Assembly: GCA_949316235.1 (NCBI GenBank)
Contig: OX438758.1
Coordinates: 4,621,731 to 4,685,730, forward strand
Source of the DNA: Oegoconia quadripuncta
Lineage: Eukaryota > Arthropoda > Insecta > Lepidoptera > Autostichidae
Direction of reading: 5' to 3'
Length of the DNA: 64,000 nucleotides
Shown: one piece after another, positions 56,206 to 64,000 of the stretch
Numbering within the stretch: position 1 is the first letter of the stretch
Layout of the letters: each line of letters begins with the position of its first letter
The notes under the pieces: generated by a model
The model's database searches: none
Seen by the model: the letters and a program-made list of their open reading frames with translations, nothing else
What the model was told of the DNA's origin: nothing
Program-made: the position numbers and the translations under genes

Positions 56206-56956
56206 GAAAAGTCAACAAATAAAGGAGACGCCAAAGATAATTATAATTATCGCTTATCTCGAGCGAGAATGGTTGTGGAATGTTCTTTTGGTTCGATAAC
56301 TTCTAAATTCAGAATCCTACATAAATCTATCGAAACTAGTGTTGAAAATGCAGTACATATCGTCAAAACTGTATGTTTACTACACAATATAAATACGTGA
56401 TCTTGAATCAATAAATGAGACTGAATATATGTCTTTCCGAGAAACATATCAAAATATGTCACAAACACCAAGACAAAATTCTCAAAGAAGATATAATGCT
56501 ACATCACGAGCAGCCGCACAAGCGAGGGAAAATTTTAAATTGTATTTTGAGCAACATCCATTACCAAGAGTGTAAAATAATAAATAAATATGTTGTACTT
56601 ACTTGTAGTCCCAATTACTTTAGCCAAATTCTTCCATTCGCGGTTCGATAATAACCGGTTGTGATAATTTTTATTCCTTTTGTCCCATAATATAGGACGT
56701 TATCGTATAGTATTAATTAAAATCTCTGTTTCCGACATATTTATTTGAAAAAACCCGACGGCGGCAGACGAGACGTCGCGTTCAGTTCGGGCGAAAATAT
56801 CAAGCCAACTGATCGCGTTCGCTTTCATCGCGCCGCGCCGCGCCGCGCCGCATCGCACTTTAGTCACGTAGGCCACTTCAATAGGTACCGACTGTTTGTT
56901 GCTTTTTCACCGCGCCGCGTCGCTTCGCGTTCGCATCTCGATCGCTCACGTAGGAC

Positions 56957-57717
56957 GTAGCGTCAGGAGGACCGTCGCGGTTAAACATGTCTTTATATTT
57001 CAAACGTGGAAATACAAACATCGGTGGAATCGAGTTTCCCAGAGCACTCACCGCTAGCTCAACAGTAACTAAAGCTCCACGCTCTGTTGAAACAATTGCT
57101 CCTACTTGCTTTGTTCCTTTTTGAGACAAAATTTTCTTCGGTTTCAGCACAGTTTAGACACCAGTCTCGTCCAAGTTCCAGATACGTGAAGGAGTAAGAT
57201 TATGCTTTGTAATCAAGTCGCCAAGCTTCTCGAAAAATTGATTCACGTTATGTCGGTTGAATGAGCTCGCGCGTCCTGCACTGGTAGCTTCGGGTGTTCT
57301 TATAGAAACTGTAGAGTTCCTCTTTAGAAAGTTTGTCAACCAATCCTTGCCAGCCTCACCATTTGTATGCCAAGATGGTGGGATGTTTTGTACATTAAAC
57401 TTCACGGCACATTGGTACGCAAGTTGTCGTACTTCTTCCGTTAGAAGACCGAAGTAAATAGAAGCGCTTTTTAAGATGTACTTTGAGAGTAGTGCCTCTT
57501 ATTCCTCATTAAACACTAGTCTTGGTTTGTATCCAACCGCAGGAGTAAGTCCACTTTTTATTTTTTTGACATAGCGGTGTAGTGTTGTGTGACAAATTTC
57601 TAATTCACGTGCAACAGTTTTTAATTTAAGTCCATCCTTGATGACTGCATCAGCAGCCCTTTGTAAAAGATCTTGAGATGTAGTTCCCCTTTGAGATTTT
57701 CGCTTGTATGTCCTCAT
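56957..57717 (-). pseudogene. Pogo/Tigger-like transposase, N-terminal two thirds
   Basis: One continuous - strand frame of 253 codons with two in-frame stops (TAA at 57499-57501 and TAA near 57151-57153). It begins with a psq-type helix-turn-helix (MRTYKRKSQRGTTSQ, ARELEICHTTLHRYVKK), then a CENP-B-like second helix domain (GEAGKDWLTNFLKRN), then the DDE_1 core starting SRIWNLDETGV with the first Asp and LKPKKILSQKGTKQVGA. It breaks at GPPDA, exactly where Harbinger B ends at 56956. The missing C-terminal part was not found on the far side of Harbinger B. Confidence 0.85.
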
Positions 57718-59100
57718 TCTGTCAAAGACAATAAATGCAGTATAAAGTACCTATCATCATGTCAAAAAGTATTTTCATCGCGTCAACATAAACAATATTG
57801 AAAAAATAAAGATTGCTTAGGGGTTGGTGGTGCCGAAAGTTCTATTTTGAAATCTTGTTCCGCTAAATGTTTTGAGCAGTATATCTTTTTCATGCAGCCT
57901 GGGGCAAATTTCCTTTTCTGTTATATTAGTAGCTAGTTGCACTAACCGACAAAAACTTTTTGTTGGGTAGGTAAGTGAGACCCTATCACTCCACCTGATA
58001 TGGCAGGGCCTGTAAATAGCCCACCAAGCGGGAAAGTCATTTAATTATGTTGGTTGTAGACCTGGGAGCAAAACCTCAATTGTTTCCCTAAAAATTATGG
58101 GACACCACACCAAAGCTGTGTAACTATGATTAGCTCACTAACCTTGCGAGTAACAATCCAGTATGTTGCGGTTGCGAAGGATCCAGCACGGCCATGCATT
58201 CAGCTACTACACCAATAGTTAGTTTTTCACAATTTGTTGCACGTGTTAAACGTTAGTTCAAATTAATAAAAACACCCACAGTTCTAAGCACAGGTAAATT
58301 AGGCGGGTTTACAGTTAAAAGCGGCAAAACAAAATTATTTTATGCGGAGCGAAGCGGAGTCACAATTACACACCATTTTTTACGCCATATTGTAACGTCT
58401 TTTCTCGATGAAATTGACCAATTAAATTCGACGATTGTTCGCCAAAATAATCAATTTGAACACGTGTGGCGACATCTCCGCCGTAACGGTGTAGCTTAGG
58501 CGACCGCATACAGCACAAAATTAATGACCTCTTAGCCCACAGATGGCGTTAGTGGCCTATGGGTTAAATAAGGAAACATTGCGTAGCCACCACCATTCCC
58601 TTAACTTAATATATCTATAAGCGGCGTCATCTGCCAAATCTGGGTTGTCGATTTTCAAAGACTTATTACAATTTCGGCAGTCGTTTTTTTTTTAATCCTT
58701 GAGGCAATGTAACTCCTGATATAAGGCTATTGGTTGCTCTGACAATTCAATTAAATGTTTTTCTGAAGCTTCGTCTTCTTCAGAGCAACTTAAGACTGGA
58801 CATCCAGTGTCCTTATTTTCTTCTTCTTGTAAACTTTACAAAATTACAAAAAAATTACAAAATTATTTATTTCAGTAAAATATCAGTTTTAATAAATGAG
58901 TAGTTGAGGTCTCCTTGTAAGTATAGCAATACCTGTATCAGAAGACCTCACTCTTCCATAGCTATGTAATATTATTTTACTAAATAAAACAAACAGTGCA
59001 AATTTAATAAGAAACTTAACAATAATAATAAACAGGATTACTTGAGTGAGAAATTGTGAGTCTAATTAACTGTTATGAAAGTTCAACGTGTTCGTTTGTA
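57718..59100. other. Intergenic, nothing recognised
   Basis: AT-rich sequence without transposase motifs or exon-like frames. Spacer between the pogo-like fragment and the microsatellite. Confidence 0.4.
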
Positions 59101-59106
59101 GCTATG

Positions 59107-59236
59107 TGAATGTATGTGTATGTGTATATGTGTGTGTGTATGTGTGTGTGTGTATGTGTGTGTGTGTATGTGTGTGTGTATGTGTGTATGTATGTGTGTA
59201 TGTGTATGTGTGTGTGTGTGTATGTGTATGTGTGTA

Positions 59237-59306
<70 letters not shown>

Positions 59307-59335
59307 TGAGTGAGTGTGTGTATGAGTACATTTGT
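59107..59335. repeat. (GT)n microsatellite, about 220 bases
   Basis: GT repeats with TATG interruptions at first, then about 70 bases of pure GT (59235-59305). Open frames across it on both strands are artefacts of the dinucleotide. Confidence 0.95.
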
Positions 59336-59417
59336 ATGTAAAAGTAGGTGTGTTTGTTAATAATAGTCTAAAGATTTAGTGTAGTCTAAATGTTTATTAT
59401 GGAAGTGTGCATTTATA

Positions 59418-61731
59418 CAATGTGTCCCGGAGAGAAGTGACCAGCGGGCGTAGTTTGAAAATTTATACAAAATTATCGATAAATCATTTAAATTTAGAGA
59501 CCTAACTGCTTTTGTTTTTTAAAAATTGTTAATCCTTTTTTTTTAATAGACATGTCTGACCTTCTGCACTATTTTAGTCATAATTTCTTTGTTTTTACGT
59601 CTTTCCCAATTCTTTTTTTTTTAATTCAGTGCTGTTATTATTATTCATCAAATTAAGTTATGAAAATTATCCCAAAACAAATAAATAATTTATTAAAAAA
59701 GAAATAAACTTAAAATTCGACCAACAAAACTGTATTTCTTTAAGTTTAAAAATAAAAAAACGAAAAATGTCCCTATAACATCATGTTTTTTTTTAATTAT
59801 TATGATACTACATGATATTCTCTAAAATATCCTCGAACAATGTTTTTAGTTATTTCAAATAAATGTGAACGTACGAGACATTGAAATTGACCTTTTATGC
59901 TCCAGTAACTAGATAGAGATAAGTTTAAAAAAATGAAAGTAATGTTTTAAGCAGTTTATTTGCACATTTAAGTGTTTTGTTATTACAATGAATCATTTTG
60001 ATTTTAACATGATAGTTTAAGAATAAATAAAAGATACTTAATTTGTTAAAATGGTTGTTTATTAAGAAAAATCAGGTAATTAATTAATTATGTTTTCAAA
60101 ATGACCGCCGTCAGCGGTTATGCAGGCCAGGGCCCTAAATGACATCCTTAGTGTAGTTCGCCTTATTTCTGCATGATTCTGCGCTATTTCTGCGGCAGCA
60201 GCATCGATTCTCTGTTTCAGCTGGTCTCTTGAAATTATTGGCACAGCATAAACTTTTTGCTTCATGTAGCCCCAGAAATAATAATCAAGAGGCGTCAAGT
60301 CTGGTGACCTCGGGGGCCATGCTACTGGACCGCCTCTGCCAATCCATCTTGGATAATTTTCATTGATGAATTCACGTACCGATTGTGCATAATGTGCCGG
60401 GGCTCCATCTAATTGAAAGTACATGTGACGTCTCGTCAGCAAAGGGACGTCCTCTAATAATTGTGGGAGATCATTGCGTAAAAAATTCAGCATGACCTCT
60501 TGCGTAAGTCTTCTTGGCAATTCAAATGGGCCAATAATTAAATCATCAATAATTCCAGCCCACATGTTTACAGAAAACTCGTATTGAAACGAGGTCTCCC
60601 TCACTGCATATGGATTTTCAGCGGCCCATATGTGCAAATTTCGGTGGTTGGTTATTCCGGCCCTGGTGAAAGTAGCCTCGTCGGTCCATAAAACGCGCTT
60701 TATAAAGTCAGGATTAAGCCTGTGTTGACGTAATATCCATGTACAAAATACCAACCTCGGTATACTGTCACCATCTCTTAAGTTTTGAGCGCGTCGATAA
60801 TGGTAGGGGTGAAGTCCCTCTTTCTTCAATACGCGCCAGACGCGCATTCTTGTTATCCCCAGCCTGATAGCAATTCTGCGAATGCTTATCGTTGGATCAG
60901 CTGTTACTAAACGTAACACCTGCTCGTCGATGTCCATACGAACAGCAGGAGCAGGTTGTACGGGTTCATTTCGTCTGCGACGTAAACCCATTTCACTCAT
61001 TTGGCGATGTACTGCGATAAACGAGCGATATCCAAGTACGACCCGGTTGGGATATCGTCTTCTGTACTCCGCAACGGCAGCTCGTGCGTTCCCGTCACAA
61101 AAACCATACACAAAATGCATATCAGCCACATGAGAAGGTTGTAAATTTGCAAGTCTAGACATTTTAAAACAAAGTCACAAATTTAAACAGTAGTCCTCGA
61201 AACTCGGAAGCGCACCAATTGAATTCAAAGACGTAGCGTCACGGACACAAGGAACGATCGACTAACTAATAATAAGCAAATTGGAGCCGGTCTGAGAAAG
61301 GTGGCGGGGGACAGGAGCTATACGATAACAGCTAGTAATTTTTTACCTGCTCTATCCTTATTTGAAGGTCACAATTCAACACATTGTACTTTGGCACACG
61401 TTTGAAATTGATAGAAACATTGTTCTAGGATATTTTAGAGAATATCATGTAGTATCATAATAATTAAAAAAAAACATGATGTTATAGGGACATTTTTCGT
61501 TTTTTTAATTTTAAACTTAAAAAAATACAGTTTTGTTGGTCGAATTTTAAGTTTATTTCTTTTTTAATAAATTATTTATTTGTTTTGGGATAATTTTCAT
61601 AACCTAATTTGATTAATAATAATAACAGCACTGAATTAAAAAAAAAAGAATTGGGAAACACGTAAAAACAAAGAAATTATGACTAAAATAGTGCAGGATG
61701 TCATACATGTCTATTAAAAAAAAAGGATTAA
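59418..61731 (-). mobile_element. Mariner-like element with >300-bp inverted repeats, right end cut by Harbinger C
   Basis: Left end TA|CAATGTGTCCCGGAG (59416 on). Arms 59529-59850 and 61420-61731 are near-perfect inverted copies (for example TTATAGGGACATTTTTCG). The right arm stops at GGATTAA, where Harbinger C begins, so the partner of 59418-59528 must lie beyond that element. The intact transposase is between the arms. Confidence 0.88.
60080..61162 (-). CDS. Tc1/mariner-superfamily transposase, intact
   Basis: 360 codons, no damage, start MSRLANLQPS at 61162. N-terminal helix-turn-helix in FVYGFCDGNARAAVAEYRRR and a second one in SIRRIAIRLGITRMRVWRVL. Catalytic residues: RVLWTDEATF (first Asp), YFQLDGAPAHY (second Asp), SPDLTPLDYYFWGYMK with the third Asp in PLDYYF, 40 residues after the second, close to the DD41D-type groups and unlike DD34D mariner. 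It ends GGHFENIIN. The remnant at 11219-12479 has the same C-terminal pattern ([10 protein letters not shown]) and long arms, so the two are relatives. A cut-and-paste nuclear enzyme. Confidence 0.93.
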   Translation of the reverse strand: MSRLANLQPSHVADMHFVYGFCDGNARAAVAEYRRRYPNRVVLGYRSFIAVHRQMSEMGLRRRRNEPVQPAPAVRMDIDEQVLRLVTADPTISIRRIAIRLGITRMRVWRVLKKEGLHPYHYRRAQNLRDGDSIPRLVFCTWILRQHRLNPDFIKRVLWTDEATFTRAGITNHRNLHIWAAENPYAVRETSFQYEFSVNMWAGIIDDLIIGPFELPRRLTQEVMLNFLRNDLPQLLEDVPLLTRRHMYFQLDGAPAHYAQSVREFINENYPRWIGRGGPVAWPPRSPDLTPLDYYFWGYMKQKVYAVPIISRDQLKQRIDAAAAEIAQNHAEIRRTTLRMSFRALACITADGGHFENIIN

Positions 61732-61856
61732 GGCTGCCTACGCACTGGCGACCATAGACGCGGCCAGGCCGCCGCGGCCATGGTCGCCGGTGCGTAGGCA
61801 AGCGCGACATGTGGACGACCGAAAAATTTGCAGTCGACTTCCAAGGGTGTGTCAAG

Positions 61857-64000
61857 ATGGACGTGCAGAAGATAATCACGCTAACTGTGCTTGTGTATTT
61901 ACTACGAAAACGAAAACGGAAGATTTCACGTAAAAGACAGTTTTGGGTGCATCCATTACTTTGCGAGAGAAAGACTAAAGGATTATATTATACTTATTTT
62001 TTGGATTTAAAAATGTATGAGAAGAGATTCTTTAATTACATGAGAATGTCAACGAATACTTTTAACCTGTTACTGGATACAATAAAACCAAAAATTACTG
62101 GAACTGGTAACAACTATCGGAAATGCATTCCAGCAGAAGAAAAATTAGTAATAACAATAAGGTAAGCTTTTTCTTTTTTAAATACAGAATGTTTAAAAAA
62201 TACGTGATAGCCTTTTTTTTACTTAAACTGCTAAATGGATTTTTTTGTAAATTTGAATTATACAAGACTCGATTCTGAATCACCCTAAACCACCACTGTT
62301 GTGTTTTTCACAACAACCTGTATAATTCATTGACCAAGGTTTTGCCACTTTAAAAAATTTATGAACTATTGTTCAGTAGTATTCTACTTTACGACTTTGA
62401 AAAGGAGAGGAAAAGGGCTTGCTTATAACATGTTTTTAAATATTAAAAAACTGAAGTAGATAATCAAATTATTTGTATTTTCATAACTTAAAAAATTGCA
62501 ATTGTGAACAATTAATCATTCAAATTGGGAAATAGGTCTATCATTTCTGAATTTTGAGAAATATCAGAATAATGAGTATGAGTATCGCTGTAATTTGAAT
62601 CATCTGATATCCTGTTGGTAGTAGAATAACCTGAATAACTCGGTCGATGCGGGTCATATTCTTGGTCGTTAAGAGTATTGAAATTACTTGAATAGTTTAT
62701 GCGCGCTGTTGTAGGTGTACAGTTCGGTTGGTATTTTTCTATAATTTCCATGATTTCCATTTTCGCTTTGGTCTTCATTGCAGCAGGGATTGTTTGAAAT
62801 CTTTCGAGGAGGGATAAAAGAAACAGTCTGTCACAATTTGAATCATTCTGTGTAGTCGCTATGGTCTTATGCAGAACTGAAATTAGAGGGTCTGTATCGG
62901 ATTCTTCGTTTGGTATTTTTTTCTTCCTTTTTGTTCTAAGCGACTTTGATGCAGACTGTTGAGTCTCAAGATCTTCTGATCTTGCACTTTCATTTTCTTG
63001 ACTTGCCTCTTCGAGACTATTTTCTGTTGCGTTTGTGTCCAGCACTGATTTCAAAAACAGTAATTGGTTGAAATAGGTGTATTGTGATTTACGTTTTGCA
63101 GCAGAACCACTTTTGACATCTTTAAGACGGCGCAGCTCTCTTGTGAAACAGTCTCTAAGGTTTTTCCATCTTTTTTGGAGAGTAATGCCTGTAAATCAAT
63201 AAATAAATGTGGTACATATTACAAAACTAATATTATGTTTATTAATGTGAATTTTATTTTCAGGTATTTGGCTACTGGGTGTTCTTTATCTCATATAAGT
63301 CATGAATACCGTATAGGGCTTCCTACAGTATCGGAAATAGTATTTGATGTTTGTGAAGCAATATGGGAGATATTAAAACCAATTGTGATGCCACAATTGA
63401 CCAGAGATAAGTGGATTCAAACGGCTGAAGGTTTTCAAAAATACGCCCAATTTCCTAATTGCATCGGAGCCATCGACGGCAAGCACATTAGAGTTATCAA
63501 ACCACAACATTCGGGATCTCTTTATTACAATTACAAGAATTATTTTTCAATCGTGTTACTTGCAATATGTGATGTAAATTATAAATTTCTTTACGTAGAT
63601 ATTGGAGCATACGGCAAATGCAGTGATTCGTCAATTTACAAAGACTCTGTATTTTATCATAGGCTTTTAAATAATGATCTCGATATTCCGAGCAATAACC
63701 CCATCAAAGAAAATGGCCAATCAATGCCGTTCGTTTTAGTGGGTGATGAGGCGTTTTCACTATCGGAACATATGATGCGACCGTATGCTGGGAGAAACTT
63801 GAATAATGTAAAGACTAATTTTAATTATCGACTATCCCGTGCCCGCCGCTATATTGAATGTACATTTGGAATATTAGCCAATAAATGGCAGATTCTTCAC
63901 CGACCCCTAAACGTCAAGAAAGAATTTGCAGTTGTGATTATAAAAGCTCTATGTGTGCTTCATAATTTTGTGCGAGAAAGAGACGGATATGATTTCAAGG
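61857..64000 (+). CDS. Harbinger C transposase (PIF/Harbinger, DDE_Tnp_4), intact, 3' end outside
   Basis: Exon 1 61857-62161 (start MDVQKIITL chosen because it aligns with the start of the Harbinger B protein; an in-frame ATG at 61809 is possible) and exon 2 63264 to the window end, phase 2 join giving R-Y-L-A-T-G. FPNCIGAIDGKHIRVIKP (first Asp), SGSLYYNYKNYFSIVLL, GKCSDSSIYKDS (second Asp), PFVLVGDEAFSLSEHMMRPY, NYRLSRARRYIECTFGILA (Glu), LCVLHNFVRERDGYD at the edge. No stop or shift in about 345 visible codons. It cuts and inserts at TWA-type 3-bp targets. Confidence 0.93.
62512..63188 (-). CDS. Harbinger C MADF-BESS protein, last exon intact
   Basis: Begins after acceptor TTGATTTACAG (63189 on) with ITLQKRWKNLRDCFTREL and SAAKRKSQYTYFNQLLF, the C-terminal half of MADF. 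An acidic-basic linker (SLRTKRKKKIPNEESD) leads to the BESS-like RLFLLSLLERFQTIPAAMK and a Ser/Tyr-rich tail. Stop at 62512. It lies in transposase intron 1 on the other strand. By analogy with Harbinger B its first exon should lie past the transposase stop, outside the window. Confidence 0.88.

Larger units (their letters stand above)
51216..56573 (+). pseudogene. Harbinger B transposase, split by MULE-2
   Basis: Exon 1 51216-51514 (MDGQKLMLLENSYL ... EERLMVTLR), exon 2 from 52316 (R-Y-L-T-T-G). FPNCIGCIDGKHIRI has the first Asp, GKENDAGVFDECPF the second. A one-base shift near 52775 precedes LGDAAFPLKEYLMRPFPEKS, where the MULE sits. After it (from 56206) the protein resumes: NYNYRLSRARMVVECSFGS with the catalytic Glu, CLLHNI, a further frame change near 56395, and a C-terminus AAQARENFKLYFEQHPLPRV ending at 56573. 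Apart from the insertion there are only two single-base frame problems. Confidence 0.88.
51592..56738 (-). pseudogene. Harbinger B MADF-BESS protein, two exons interleaved with the transposase
   Basis: Exon 1 is 56738-56603 (MSETEILINTI, an in-frame TAA, RPILWDKRNKNYHNR, EWKNLAKVIGTT) with donor GTAAGT; exon 2 is 52268-51592 after TTTTTTCAG (MAKKKWKNLRDTFNKEL ... TGTWPYFEDMSFL, then BESS-like DPLWFKSIIPYIKKLPSLKK). The phase-1 join is exact. A second in-frame TAA lies at the K-x-TGTW point. Exon 1 lies beyond the transposase stop and exon 2 inside transposase intron 1, so each gene sits in an intron of the other. MADF binds DNA; BESS mediates protein contacts. Confidence 0.85.
51069..56956 (+). 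mobile_element. Harbinger B, interrupted by MULE-2
   Basis: Left end TAA|GGCCGTGTCCTACGTG; right end matches as far as CACGTAGGAC at 56956, so the last bases and target copy on that side are lost or changed. GC-rich subterminal boxes (GCGAACGCG, GATGCGATGCGATGCGACGC) occur at both ends. It carries a + strand transposase and a - strand MADF-BESS gene whose exons interleave. Without MULE-2 it would be about 2.5 kb. It lies against a pogo-like fragment on the right. Confidence 0.88.
61732..64000 (+). mobile_element. Harbinger C, apparently intact, runs off the window
   Basis: Left end TAA|GGCTGCCTACGCACTGG. The first 70 bases form a hairpin: TGCCTACGCACTGGCGACCA at 61736 is mirrored at 61779-61799 with one mismatch. 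Both genes are undamaged as far as visible. It is inserted in the right arm of the mariner-like element, so it is younger than that element. Confidence 0.9.

Noticed and set aside
59083..59331. Open frames of His-Thr or Cys-Val repeats
   Set aside because: Translation of the (GT)n microsatellite.
1..64000. CRISPR arrays, bacterial operons, phage or toxin-antitoxin systems
   Set aside because: The splice structure, SINEs and transposon classes are those of an insect nuclear genome; the tandem arrays lack CRISPR repeat-spacer spacing.

Overview
The window is a stretch of an insect nuclear genome, most likely a moth or butterfly. The reasons are its AT-rich introns with GT/AG splice sites, an odorant-binding-protein gene, several copies of two tRNA-headed SINE families and one 5S-headed SINE of a lepidopteran type, RTE-like and CR1/jockey-like LINE tails, and a very dense, nested load of DNA transposons. 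There are no operons, ribosome binding sites, CRISPR arrays or bacterial features.

Two host genes can be reconstructed, both on the + strand and both split into exons that are mostly too short to stand out as open frames. Positions 233-16359 hold the 3' part of a myotubularin-related lipid phosphatase of the MTMR6/7/8 type. It has the CX5R active site at 2417-2437, a C-terminal FYVE-like zinc finger and a short last exon; its 5' exons lie before the window. Positions 22479-26957 hold a complete three-exon odorant-binding protein gene with a signal peptide, the six-cysteine pattern and an unusually long N-terminal extension. Introns and flanks carry SINEs, Helitron-like repeats, MITEs, LINE fragments and three minisatellites.

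From about 28.9 kb to the end the window is a transposon graveyard with some young insertions. In order: a Sailor-like (DD82E) transposase gene split by a SWIM-type MULE with 9-bp target duplications (28945-33150); a second Sailor-like gene (33287-35161); a pogo-like C-terminal remnant and a Gypsy-like integrase scrap (36010-37830); a 4.3-kb TA-flanked inverted-repeat element (37894-42195) that holds a third Sailor-like gene and an endogenous rhabdovirus segment (N and P genes with the viral gene junction between them); a foldback; an unassigned transposase remnant; two hAT remnants; and Harbinger A (44660-46886).

Harbinger B (51069-56956) is split by an intact FLYWCH-MULE (52851-56205). A pogo-like fragment follows (56957-57717), then a long-TIR mariner-like element with an intact transposase (59418-61731). 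The right arm of that element is broken by Harbinger C, which runs off the window with intact coding parts.

The observations most worth following are the viral N-P segment inside a DNA transposon, the reciprocal intron nesting of the two antiparallel Harbinger genes, and the stack of datable insertions, where target duplications and interrupted frames give the order of events.
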